Source: Bimuria novae-zelandiae CBS 107.79 (taxonomy: Eukaryota > Ascomycota > Dothideomycetes > Pleosporales > Didymosphaeriaceae). From it: a DNA stretch of 64,000 nt. A program made the translations under genes and the position numbers. The notes below the pieces were generated by a model. That model was not told the origin of the DNA. It saw only the letters and a list, made by a program, of their open reading frames with translations, and did no database searches. The stretch covers positions 13,540 through 77,539 of the forward strand of contig ML976798.1 of NCBI GenBank assembly GCA_010015655.1, read 5' to 3'. Numbering within the stretch: position 1 is the stretch's first letter; each line of letters starts with the position of its first letter. Positions 1 to 10,184 of the stretch are shown here, piece after piece.

Positions 1-93
1 GGATTACGATCTGTCGAAGTTGGTGGTTAGTCTGGTGTTCAAAGCGGGGTCGGTCGTTACGCGAAGTCGGTCGGCACGCGAAGACCGACGTTA

Positions 94-1855
94 GTGTCCG
101 AACATATAGGGTTTCCGAACACCGCGCCACGAAACCGCACTTGTAGAAAACACGCGATATCTTAGCAACGCTACTTATAATTACTATTAACTATATATAG
201 ATTTAAGCGCTATAGCTACTATAGCTATAGTAGTTATTTCTAAGGCGCTTAATATAGTAGCTCTATATAGTTAGGCTACTAAAGCCTTAGCTACGCGCGT
301 AGCCTTCCTAATACTCTCTACCTTTATAAAGCGTTAATTTAGGTCTACTTAAACGCGCTTACGCTGACGCTAAGAGGCAGATATCTCTAGCTACTGCTTA
401 AGTCGTCTTTTCTTTGCTTCTAGGCCTATAGCTCTAGCATTTGCAGCTGCTAGAGCCTTACCTGCTTTCTGTAGGAGTAGCCGGGTCGTACGACCTAAAT
501 TCTCGACGCTCTGGACGTTGCGCTGCGCTATATAGAGATCCTAGGGGCCTTGGGGAGTAGAGAAGAAGCTTTAAGGCTGCTGCCGAGGCTACTGCTAGTG
601 CGTAGGCGTAGTAGGCCTTCGAGAGAGCTGCGATAAGCTAAGCACGTAATTAATGTTAAATAGGCAGATGCTAGTAGCCTGCTAGCCTACTTAAATTATA
701 CGCTCTGTAAAGCCTTCCTTCCTAGCTTAATAGTAGTAGGCAATAAAGTGCTTCTTTTTAATAGGTGCGGCGTTATTAAGTAATGCAAGCTCTTAGATCT
801 AGCGTCTATAACTAGACTTAATAATAGAAAAAGGGGCTAGATCTAGAGGCTGCAGGGCGTGCAAGGTATGCGCAGGTAGGTATAAGAGCTTAATTTAATA
901 TTGCTTATAGAGCTAGAGGAAGTCTATATTAATATAGCTATTGTAGCTATTAAGGATAAGGAGGTAGTACTAGCTATTATCTATAGCTATCTTAGGTATA
1001 AATATATACTATAGCTACTTAACACCTATTGCTTTCGACGTCTATCTATTCTTAGAGGTTGTATAGAGCCAGCTAGGCACGGATTTGGCTAGGAACTAAG
1101 TAGTCTATAAGGTCTAGCCTTTAAAGATAACTGCGCAGCGTAGTTTCCGCCCTGTCGCTAATACGCACTTAATTATAGAGACCTACTTGTAATTCTCTAG
1201 AGACTAAATGTAAGCCTTCTTTTTCTGACTACTAGAGAGTACTTGGGTGTTTGTACATACTCCTAGAGCCACGCCAGTCTCATCCATATTATAGGTATTC
1301 TCCGTCTATATGTTGAGCCGCTGTCTAGTCTACTTATAGAGCTCTAGGAACGCGCGCACCTGCTCTAGAGTTACTATATTAGCTTTCTAAGCCTTAAGCT
1401 TTCTACTAATAACTAATGCGACGCGTAGCTGTTGCTTAATAAAGTATAAAAGCTAGAGTTTACTAATAGGCTAACTATTGCTGTTTATACGTAAAATTTA
1501 ATTAGCTATTTTTTAAGTATAAGCATATAAGGGAGGGCAGGCGCGTGCGTCTTCTTTAAGGATCTAGTCTACTAGGAAGTCCTCTTATAGAGGAGTTAGC
1601 TACTACTAATGCTAATAGCTAAGCGCGCTATTTATTACGCTACGTAGTTAATTATATAGCGTTAATAAAGAGATACTATACGCCTTCGTAGCTACGCGCT
1701 AGCTAGTATAAAGACCTATAGTAAGATTATTAATAGCTAATTATATAGCGACCTTACGGGCGTCTATATTAATAAGCGTTGTGTAGAGAAATCGCGTGTT
1801 TTCTACAGGTGTGGTGTTGTGGCGCGGTGTTCGGAAACCCTATGTGTTCGGACAC
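94..1855 (-). mobile_element. RIP-degraded pogo/Fot1-type DNA transposon
   Basis: Inverted ends of about 65 bp pair 94-159 with 1790-1855, both reading GTGTCCGAACA inward. The element lies between TA dinucleotides at 92-93 and 1856-1857, the target duplication of the Tc1/mariner-pogo group. On the minus strand around 1300-1260 the relic still spells YNMDETGVALGV, the first catalytic Asp block of Fot1-type transposases, followed further on by CVLATG and VIFKG. No long frame survives. Stops are mostly TAG where relatives have TGG or CAG, and TA steps are greatly over-represented while CpG remains common, which fits RIP acting on CpA. The length (1762 bp) matches intact fungal pogo elements, so this is a full-length dead copy. 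Confidence 0.9.
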
Positions 1856-1934
1856 TATATGCGCTAGCTTAGTAGGGCCGTGCGGAGCACGGCCTTTTTC
1901 GGAGAAAAACCGAGAATCAGCCATTGGGGCCGAG

Positions 1935-1974
1935 TACCTGAATGAAGGTCGGTACTCCGACCTTCATTCAGGTA
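1935..1974. repeat. perfect 18-bp hairpin
   Basis: Arms 1935-1952 and 1957-1974 (TACCTGAATGAAGGTCGG and its exact complement) are separated by a 4-bp loop. It lies 80 bp outside the pogo element and is not RIP-mutated. Function is unknown. It could be the core of a tiny MITE or a snap-back insertion scar. Confidence 0.8.
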
Positions 1975-2647
1975 TAGCGTGGTTTGCCACCGCGGCAGTT
2001 TCTTGCGACACGTCATTTCCGAAAAGCAGACTCGTAGGCCGCACACCGATCGCTTACAACCACGCCACACGTGCACTTGATCCTGCCCTCGCGCTTGATT
2101 TTACAAGCTATTTTCAGGCCAGTTCGAGATACATATGTCAATCCTCCTAGCGGGACGTTCTCTACCGGTCGGCCTTCTGCGCCGTTGAACTCAGATGCCT
2201 CACGCAATTCCGTGGCTGAGCAAGGAGGTCAGCATTATAGGATCGTTGTACAGAACCTATCCCCGACAAAGTTTGACCTGAGATCGTCAAGGTCGTTGAG
2301 AGCCCGTTGGCCAAACTTGGTCGGGGGTGGGCGCCACCGTGCAACAACTCTATGAGCGCTGGATCGATCATTTTAAGGACGCGGCTCGGTTCCGGCATTC
2401 ACATCGTCTTGTTCACCATCAAAGCTCAAGCAAGCTATCCTTTTGTGTGGGAATTAGCTTCAAGCCACAAATACAAGTTATAGTCCTGGCTTCTGGCAAT
2501 ATCGGGCTGATTTAAAAGTAAAACCGACATGCTGGATTTCCAGTGCTGGTGTCTGTGATATAATATGCATCCCACAAGGCTGAGACGTCCTTCGCCGCCC
2601 TTCCTCCTTCACCGGTGCCCGCCTTGTAAGGTTTGCCTTCTTAGGCC

Positions 2648-4120
2648 ATGGCATCACCCGTAACATATGCGCCATCCTTGTCGACGCCGCCAGCCGGTAT
2701 CAATCAGCGTGTTCAGTCTGATGCTTCGAGTACAGATCTAGAGGTCGAATACTCGTCGGATGCAAGAGGTTGGCGCGCCTGCGCCCAGCAAGCAATTTTA
2801 TTCTTCTGGATGTGTATACCGATGCAGAGAAAGTTGACACGGGATGAAAATGGTAAGAGCACTTTCTCCATGCAACTTCCAGCAAGACGCAAATCTAATA
2901 TGTCACAGATAGAAAACACGCCGATTCAGGCACTGCACAAGCCGAGCTTGAACCACACTCTGAATCAACCTCAACATTGATACCGCATATAATACCGTAT
3001 GCTTCTGCGAATCCCGATCCACCCAGAACCCACCAAAACCTCGTCGGTATGCCTGACATCGCTCCTACCGCCGTGGTGATACAAAGGATAATATGTAGCT
3101 AACTTGGTATAGAAGCCTCACGAATCTCGAACGCCGCCAAGAACGAATCAAGAGCAAGTTTTCCTAAGAACCACCTGTCTCACCAATGCGCTGTACAACG
3201 CTCGGGAATCAGGGACCAGAGTCAGCATTGGAAAACAACATGGAAGGTTCCTAGCTCTGCGGATCCCATTCCAATTCTGTGGTTCAGCGGCTTTGATCAT
3301 TTGGGCAGCGATATCGTTTTGAGAATCGCACTTGTGTTACTTACGCCGACCGATGTTCAACTACTTCGTTTGCGCCTTACGGATGATCAGAAAGGCACGA
3401 ATCTGTGCCACTCTCGTCATAGGGAAGCACTTGAAACGCAGTGGTCAGCCAACTTTGATCACCTTGCTGACGTTGATTTATGGATAGCACCCAAGGAAGC
3501 CGACTGCAATGAGCTCAGAAATGGTACTACAATAAGCCTTGAGAAGTGCAGTATTTTCATACGAGAGATAGCTTCAGCAATGAATTTGCCAACTAATTTT
3601 GTATGTAGCGTCTATCGTCGACAACTGTTTCGAAAGCTGACACGTACAGAAACTCGAGATTTTTCCACATTCACAGACCCGGATAAGAGCTGGTCGACGC
3701 AATCTGGTAGGACAAAGATCGAGGTGCTTGTAGGGATTGACGGAAGACTACGGCTGATCATCCACGCTTGATCGAGGTCGGGGCGCATGTCTCATCGGCG
3801 AAATTTATCTCAATGCTTCCACCGCCGCCTTGCATTTTTGCAATCCGAACAATCCTCGACACGATTGTCTCTGGTCACGATCAGTCCTTATACCCGAGCT
3901 CCCTGGCTACCTACATTTCAACGACGTTGACGGGGCATCTTCTATGAGTTTCCTAGTATGTTGTGCACCAGGCACGGACGACGTATCGAAGGTGGGAACA
4001 ATTGTACCGCATTTTAGTGTAGTCGCACATATTGAGGAAATTTCGAGTCAGAATGCGTCAGTCAGGCTACTCGCAGAGAGTGCAAGGACATGCGTTATGA
4101 AGGTTTCACACATTTTCTAG
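2648..4120 (+). CDS. orphan four-exon gene, unknown function
   Basis: I do not recognise the product. The model joins 2648-2852, 2909-3046, 3113-3706 and 3777-4120. The three introns are 56, 66 and 70 bp. Intron 1 has GTAAGA, a TCTAAT branch and CACAG. Intron 2 has GTATGC, GCTAAC and TATAG. Intron 3 (GTAGGA to CGAG) has a weak acceptor and is the least certain. All phases agree and give exactly 427 codons ending in TAG, which three independent frames would rarely do by chance. The N-terminus is Ser/Pro-rich and polar, then a hydrophobic patch (QQAILFFWMCIP) lies near residue 50. The rest is a mixed globular region with no motif I can name. Upstream lies the RIP-killed transposon, downstream about 900 bp without a gene. 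Confidence 0.55.
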
Positions 4121-5046
4121 CTAAAGACGAGCTTATGAAGGGTGAACCGATCTAACCATCAAACCATCAAACTTTAAAATGCATGCGCGTTGAACGATCG
4201 ATGAACCATCCCATCTCCCCTGTGAGTGTGGACACAATACTATCGAAAAATTGCTTGAAGAATTCGTTGGCCATTGGTGGAAATGGTGGGAAAGCGGGAA
4301 GGATCTGACGGACATTATGAGTTTCCTTATGGCCATGTCTTTGTGGTTGCCAGAGGAAGCATCGTGCAATGGGGGTGCATCATGTTTCCGGCATGATAAA
4401 GACATGTCGAGCTGGAACAATTAGCTTGTTCGGGATGCGCTACTCCAATGTGGGTCGAAGCGGTTGGATCGAGCCCGGGATTCGTCGCGCAGCACCCGTG
4501 AACGTTCCATTTGCGGGCTAACCTTTGACTGCCCGTCACTGCACTACCGCCGCAGTGACATTTCTTGCCCAATATCCCTGCTTTCGCTTCATCTGCGCGC
4601 GTAGTGGCCCAGCCTGCTGCACTTGGCTATACTTGCTTCTCGCTCGATCGCCTTGAAGTGGCCCGTCTGAAGATTTGACGGATTCGGTGCGGTCGTTGCT
4701 GACAAGCCGCCCGTGATGTTTCATAGGCTTCCGAATCCTTCACCTCTGCCTCACCGCTTTGTGTCCCTCCCCACCTTTCTGCAAGCCTTGTGCGGTACAA
4801 CGGTACACAGCGTCTACTGGCCACAGGTGCTCCTGTGAGTGTCCGGTTCTACCGTCTTACGGCGTGGTACAAAAGCATCGCTCTCAGCATGCAAATCTGA
4901 GCCCGTTACGCCGGTCCTTGATGTCCAAGCCCAGCCCTGGTAGGTAGTTCTCACTCTCAGCTTTTTCTTCCCGTCTGACCATTAGCATAGGTCTATACGC
5001 TGAACGATCCAAGACCAAATTCCTCTACGACCATTTCTAGCCTCTA
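4121..5046. other. intergenic, no gene seen
   Basis: About 0.9 kb with only short overlapping frames on both strands, none with recognisable motifs, good intron signals or RIP bias. I see nothing to annotate. Confidence 0.5.
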
Positions 5047-5268
5047 ATGCGGTCGTATCAACTATACCTCGTGGCGGCTGGAAGCGTAATCGTTACAGTA
5101 TCAGTATTGGTGTATGCATTCATGTGTGGTGTACGTGTACTGGGGATCCTGTATATAATAATGGCGCTTTCCGTGGTCATCGCAATACTCAGGGCATGTT
5201 CTATAATGTTGTGTCATCAGATGCTCAATAGAAGGAGGGCCCAGATCAGTGTTAGAGACTTGCCGTAA
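5047..5268 (+). CDS. small predicted membrane protein
   Basis: A 73-residue frame with two strongly hydrophobic stretches, about residues 6-26 (LYLVAAGSVIVTVSVLVYAF) and 30-52, and a basic tail (NRRRAQ). It reads as a two-helix membrane peptide. No family is recognised. There is an ATG start and no evident intron. It could also be an exon of a larger gene or a chance hydrophobic frame, so confidence is low. It lies 490 bp upstream of the Bcs1-type ATPase on the same strand. Confidence 0.3.
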   Translation: MRSYQLYLVAAGSVIVTVSVLVYAFMCGVRVLGILYIIMALSVVIAILRACSIMLCHQMLNRRRAQISVRDLP

Positions 5269-5760
5269 TGCAAGATCTGGTACATTTGGAATATCTGGCG
5301 TGAAGCGATTCCATTGGTGTTCATACGTCGTTAGTGGGTTCTCTGCCCTTTCGTCGAAGAGTCACGCACATGCAGCCCACGCAATCGGCTCCTCGTAAGG
5401 CATTCTTGGGCAAGCGTTGGCACCGACCCACAGTGGAGAAAGCTAACAAGATCGACTACGATCGCTTGCTAACCACAGCACGGCTTGATGATGCATGCGT
5501 GCAAAGATTTGTCGTACGTTTTTCGGCTGTTGTTACCCTTTGTAGTGTTACGCTGCTTCTGATGCCTCACCAAGCGCCACATGCGGACAGGGTGCCTTGG
5601 TAATATTGACCGGTCAAGGGTATCATCTCTTGCATGCTGCATGTGGGAAATGGCAATCTGGGGATTAAATTGTTTGATCTGTAGCCTTTTCTCTTCCAAA
5701 GACGAAAAGACTGTGGTTTTCCTCGGCATCTTGTTCATACACCCGGCAGATTTCTCGAAT

Positions 5761-7062
5761 ATGTCATTCATCTTTCCAGGCATAGCGACAACGTTACTTG
5801 AAAATCGAACAGCTTATTATGTTGGATTCATCGTTGGTGCTCTGTTCCTGGTGCTGCAAGTTTTCCAGGGTAAATGGGGTTTGTTCGACTTCGCCGTTCC
5901 TTCAGTTCAGGTTCCCAGTACCCACGAAATATACCCTGCTCTCCTTGAGTGGACTTCGGGTAGATTTAATAACGTAAGAAAACTACGAGCCATGCCGAAC
6001 AATTCTGAACGGCGGGGAGGACCGAGAGGAAACGAACTACACGATCACCGGGGAAGATACAAGCTATCTTATGAGCCATTTAGTGCTAGAGTTTGGTTTT
6101 TCCGGCGCCATTACTACTTCTACCTCCATCGCACAGAAAGCACTGAGGAAGAGAACATCAGTCTGGGTGTACTCTATTGGTCGTCGGAGCCAATAAAGAT
6201 CTTACTCCAGGAAATCAGAGATGCTGATTGTAAGGAAGGAGCACGTGAAACAACTATCTACTATCCCTTCAATACCAATCGGGTCCCAGGTTTCTGGAGG
6301 GAATTCTTACGCAAAACATCTCGGCCTTGGGAGAGCGTTGTTCTCGATGAGAAGAAGAAGCAAAGCGTGCTTGACGCCCTAGATCATTTTCTCCATCCGG
6401 ACACAGAAAAACGTCATGTTGAAAGAGGTATTCCTTACCACCTAGGCCTCCTCTTCTATGGGCCACCAGGAACTGGTAAAACAAGCTTAGCCCAAGCTAT
6501 AGCTGCTTACTATGGACTGCCAATCTACGTTATGCCACTGGCAGACTGCGACATCACGGACACAACCTTCCCCATGTTTATGCGAACCCTGCCTAAACGT
6601 TGCGTGCTTTTATTTGAAGATATCGATTCCGCGGGCCTTATATCAAATGAGGAGGCAAAGTCAAGGAAACGTACCGATCCTGCACAGTCAGAAGGCTTGA
6701 CACGAACTGGTTTCATCAATGGTATTGATGGAATCGTTAGTCCACACGGCTACATCTACATTATGACGACAAATCATCGGGATAAACTTGACGCCGCCAT
6801 GACCCGAGCTGGCCGCGTTGACCTTACACTGGAAATTCCTCTGGCTTCGAAGGATAATGCTCGACAAATGTTCACAAGAATGTATAGCAATCATACAGAA
6901 ATCAACGCAATGGCGGATTTATTCGCAGATGCGATTCCAGAGAACGTGCATTCAGCTGCAGACCTTCAAGGATTCTTAATGTCTATAGAAGATCCTGCAC
7001 AAGCGACGCGGAACGTGCGTGAATGGGCAGAAGCAAAAATGAAGGCGAAGGAAGACAACTAG
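5761..7062 (+). CDS. Bcs1-type AAA ATPase
   Basis: Uninterrupted 433-codon frame. A membrane segment lies near residues 19-36 (YYVGFIVGALFLVLQVF). It is followed by a Bcs1-N-like region with the FFRRHYYFYLHR block, then an AAA module: Walker A GPPGTGKT at about residue 234, Walker B LLFEDID at about 283, a sensor/arginine-finger stretch TTNHRDKLDAAMTRAGR at about 336. Mitochondrial Bcs1 extracts and inserts the Rieske iron-sulfur protein of complex III, but ascomycetes carry many Bcs1-like paralogues of unknown role. This divergent copy in an accessory region is more likely one of those. The frame is open upstream to 5581, but the extra 60 residues look non-homologous, so the ATG at 5761 just before the membrane segment is preferred. 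No RIP damage is seen. Confidence 0.88.
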   Translation: MSFIFPGIATTLLENRTAYYVGFIVGALFLVLQVFQGKWGLFDFAVPSVQVPSTHEIYPALLEWTSGRFNNVRKLRAMPNNSERRGGPRGNELHDHRGRYKLSYEPFSARVWFFRRHYYFYLHRTESTEEENISLGVLYWSSEPIKILLQEIRDADCKEGARETTIYYPFNTNRVPGFWREFLRKTSRPWESVVLDEKKKQSVLDALDHFLHPDTEKRHVERGIPYHLGLLFYGPPGTGKTSLAQAIAAYYGLPIYVMPLADCDITDTTFPMFMRTLPKRCVLLFEDIDSAGLISNEEAKSRKRTDPAQSEGLTRTGFINGIDGIVSPHGYIYIMTTNHRDKLDAAMTRAGRVDLTLEIPLASKDNARQMFTRMYSNHTEINAMADLFADAIPENVHSAADLQGFLMSIEDPAQATRNVREWAEAKMKAKEDN

Positions 7063-7334
7063 TCACATCCACGTGGAGGTTTTTAGGTTCAGGGGACATG
7101 CATTCCAATTTTCGCATCAAATTAGATTTTGGATTTCCATGTTACGCATTTCTATGATCCCGCCTTGTCGTGGATATAAGTCCAAGTAAATAAGCGAACG
7201 TGCGTCATGAACATGCACCTTCATTTGCTAGGACCAGTAGGCTCACCGGTCGCTAAGGCATGAGTCATTGTGATAGTGATATAAATCCCTCGCTTTTGCC
7301 ATGAGCAGCAGATATCTGTATTTGACTTCTATCA

Positions 7335-8013
7335 ATGGATTGTAATTGTAAAATTGATCAAGGAGAGGAACCTGGCACCACCATATGGTTTTGCGTAAGT
7401 GAGCTTCCGGCACGTCCCAACTACCTTATCTACTTCGCTCAGGGATCTCAGTGCATATGCGACGACGGGCCACATCGCTACCATAATTGTGTCTGTGGAC
7501 ACCCTCCCCCTCGGGCAGTGAGGTCCAACCTTTCCGTTACGGTGACATTCAAATCTTCAAATCCGGGCGGCATTATGGTACGCGATCCATCGTCCTCCTT
7601 GGGCTATTCTCACTTCGCTGAAGGAGCTCTTGCAGTCGATCCAACGAGCATGTCAGGACGACAACTGCGATCCTACAATTACTATAGTATGTTCATTATG
7701 TACACAAGGCGAATTGCACTAATATTTTGCAGGCTCTCAGTATACACGCTGCCATCCCCAAGGTTTCACAGATGTGTAAGGACTATGCTTCCTCAAACAA
7801 TACATGAGTAAGAGGTTGCTACATCTTCCTCTGCGATTTTACAGTTATCTAGAGGGGGTTGCTGTCAAAACAATGTATCGAAATCGCACCACAATCAACA
7901 AAGTACATGAACGATTGCAGCTGCATGTTGGGCCTAACCACAGAATCGCTTCACCGTTCATGGTGAGCTTCTATCTACAGCCCATCCTTCAAGATGCACG
8001 TTGTAATCTATAG
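7335..8013 (+). CDS. orphan three-exon gene
   Basis: I do not recognise the family. Exons 7335-7686, 7733-7775 and 7845-8013 are joined by introns of 46 bp (GTATGT, CACTAAT branch, TTGCAG) and 69 bp (GTAAGG to TTACAG). Phases agree and yield 187 residues. The N-terminal part is cysteine-rich, with CNC, a CICDD block and HNCVCGHPPPR within the first 60 residues, suggesting a small metal-binding or disulfide module. Without splicing the frame would end in a nonsense tail at 7811, whereas the spliced version runs on into YLEGVAVKTMYRNR. Its 3' end overlaps the convergent SANT gene by about 25 bp. A further GTGAGC donor at 7962 leaves the extreme C-terminus uncertain. Confidence 0.5.
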
Positions 8014-8261
8014 AAGCGTTGACAACAAGCAACATCGCTCCGTCTAGGCAGCTTCTTGGAGATTTTGTCCCATTTATTTCCCTCTTCATCACGCAATTCT
8101 TGGAGAAGTCTGAGCTCGTCTGAGGTCCAAGGAACATGTCTCTCTCCTTGCGGTAGAGGAGCCGTGTTCTCTGACTGGCAGGAGCAAGAGAGGATAGATG
8201 TGGTCGGGAAAGCACATTTACTACGCCGCAGGGATTTATCTAGTGAGGACTTGAGTGTCAT
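7989..8261 (-). CDS. small SANT/Myb-like DNA-binding protein
   Basis: A 90-residue frame whose second half is a single Myb/SANT helix-turn-helix. It has the spaced Trp residues (VPWTSDELRLLQELRDE, then NKWDKISKKLP) and the RRSDVACCQRFYRL recognition helix. Small one-repeat Myb proteins of this form are common in filamentous ascomycetes and presumably act in the nucleus, with unknown targets. The N-terminal 40 residues are Ser/Cys-rich and low in homology. Start ATG at 8261 is the first in frame. Convergent with the gene ending at 8013. Confidence 0.65.
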   Translation of the reverse strand: MTLKSSLDKSLRRSKCAFPTTSILSCSCQSENTAPLPQGERHVPWTSDELRLLQELRDEEGNKWDKISKKLPRRSDVACCQRFYRLQRAS

Positions 8262-9100
8262 TCACATAACGATTGGGATTCCAAGCCACGTCCCTTACAC
8301 TCCCTCCGAATGTTCGTACGAGGAAAATACGGGCAAATTGATACAGACTATCTCGGGCTGGCTATCTACTGCGTTCCTTTCGATTGGTTTTATCTCTCAG
8401 TACGAACGCCATAGTCTCTATCTGTACCTTTTTCACGATCGATCCATCAGCTCGACGGTAAATGTGTGTAACTCGTGCCGAACGACGCTTAATGAACCCA
8501 AATGCTGATTCTCGGTCTTGTAGAAGGCGTTATTATATGTTGGACGTTCCATGACGCTCAAGCGCTGATCATGAACGTATATGCTTGCGGTGGCTTACGC
8601 TTGTCGACCAGCCGATTGTAGTTTGTTGTGGAAATCGCGCTACGAGTCAGCTTGGACGGGTTCGCATCTCGATGCTCACGCGATGTGTCGGTGAAGCTTC
8701 CGAGCAGCTGCAAGCCTATCCAGCCCACTTCGCTTAAAATTAGCACAATTTTGTTAACCTAACCTTTCTCAAATCTGCGAAGCGAAGGCTACGAGAACCC
8801 GCATCCGCGTTTTGCTTGTGTCACCACCCATTCAGCGATCCGTCATGCGTGCCGTGATCCGCAGTCGCAGTGCTCGACCAATCGATAGCCGAGACGCGAC
8901 GATGGATGCGATGTGTGTGGGGCAACGATGAGCATCGCGAAACTGTGCGCCAACATGACTGTAGCGGCAAAGTCATATTCTGTATGTATCTCATGACATA
9001 GCAACGCTAACCATTAATTACTCTTGCATCCGTTCTTCTTAGGGTACATGCGGTAGCCAGCCGGACCATTATCAGACACGGGACACGAGTTTGGCGTCGT
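8262..9100. other. intergenic, no gene seen
   Basis: No convincing frame on either strand. Short frames at 8558-8746 and around 9007-9189 lack motifs. The region is not RIP-biased. Confidence 0.45.
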
Positions 9101-9355
9101 TCAGCACATACCGTGCAATATATATCGTGCAGGAAGGAACTTCGCTCGATTGACTGGCACTTTGAAAACCCAAACACTCTTGTCTGCACGCAACAGTACC
9201 AGACATGTATGCCAAATCAATACAGGTTTCCCGCTCCTGGCTAATTTTTCTAGGTGTGGCGTGCTGACATCAATAGTCACTTCTGGTGGCCAACTGTCAG
9301 ATAGCAGGTGTCGCGCATCACTGTCTTCATGATCAGGAATAGTCAAGTAACACAA
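9101..9355 (-). CDS. possible short gene or exon, unknown
   Basis: An 84-codon frame from ATG 9355 with a protein-like composition (YLTIPDHEDSDARHLLSDSW and a later LARSGKPVLIWH). No family is recognised. It may be an exon of a decayed gene. The opposite strand also has an open frame over the same bases, so the call is weak. Confidence 0.25.
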   Translation of the reverse strand: MCYLTIPDHEDSDARHLLSDSWPPEVTIDVSTPHLEKLARSGKPVLIWHTCLVLLRADKSVWVFKVPVNRAKFLPARYILHGMC

Positions 9356-9589
9356 AGCTCGGGTGTAACAACAGGAACAAAATCAGAACACGTAGCAAGA
9401 AGCTACGGACACACAAAAAAAAAAGAAGAAAAATCAATCATCATTGATTTATTAATTCTATGCAATATCTCATCTAATCTGGCAACAGGGCTCGCAAGTA
9501 CATCTTCTCCGTCTTCTTAAACCGTCCCTAATTCTAAAACACACGTGTCTAAAGGTATGCAGAATCTAGTCCTTCCTATCCTTATCTAA

Positions 9590-10075
9590 CCTACTGTTAA
9601 CAATAAACCCCTAATACCCTATTAAGTGTCGTAAAAGTTAACGCTTAGTCAGCCACAAGTGCTGCGTATTATTCTCTAGTACATGCCTGCCTATATACTC
9701 CATCGCCACCTCTGCTATCTCAGCATCCTATTCTTGATTGACTATATGCACCGTCTATGCGTGCATATAGCTGTGCATCCCGTACTCTTGAGACTCTATT
9801 ATAGTTCCTTTAGATGACTTGTCTACCTCTATTAGCCCGTAGTCGCATAGCAGTCGCACTGCCTCGTTGAAACTTAGCTTATTCTCTGTTAGTTGGCAAA
9901 GCTATTGCAGCCCACTAGTCCTCCCCTCTCTTAGAAGCTTAAACCAGAGGTCTTGGTCGTTAAAGTATGCCTATAGCTGAAGCAGCTTGGACGATACTTC
10001 GCTCTGCTGCTTGATATGATCTAAGGAGGGTTCCCATGTCGAGTATAGTTGCCGGACTTCGTTATCCATAGATTA
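9590..10075 (-). pseudogene. RIP-damaged NLR relic (winged helix to TPR boundary)
   Basis: Read on the minus strand, 10075 to 9590 matches the region after the NB-ARC ATPase of fungal NB-ARC/TPR proteins. It gives LYSTWEPSLDHIKQQSE, then AYFNDQDLWFKLLREG, LSFNEAVRLLCDYGLIEVD and a GMHSYMHA segment. At least six stops interrupt it, several being TAG at positions where relatives have Trp or Gln. Such NLRs act as cytosolic surveillance or incompatibility receptors; this copy cannot be expressed. It lies head to head with the less damaged NLR pseudogene at 10185-11929, from which it differs by heavy RIP. Confidence 0.75.
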
Positions 10076-10184
10076 TAGCGGACCTCGTATCTCCCCAATC
10101 CCTTCATCCATTCAACATTCATTCGATGCATGCACTCGCTTCTCTGCAAGCATCGGAATTGCGCGCTCCACGCACATCGATTAG

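Noticed and set aside
1876..1898. GC-rich hairpin followed by five T, like a bacterial terminator
   Set aside because: The window is fungal (spliced genes, RIP, HET/NLR genes), so a rho-independent terminator has no meaning here.
5581..5760. 60-residue N-terminal extension of the Bcs1-type ATPase
   Set aside because: Residues before the ATG at 5761 look unrelated to Bcs1 proteins and the membrane segment normally lies near the start.
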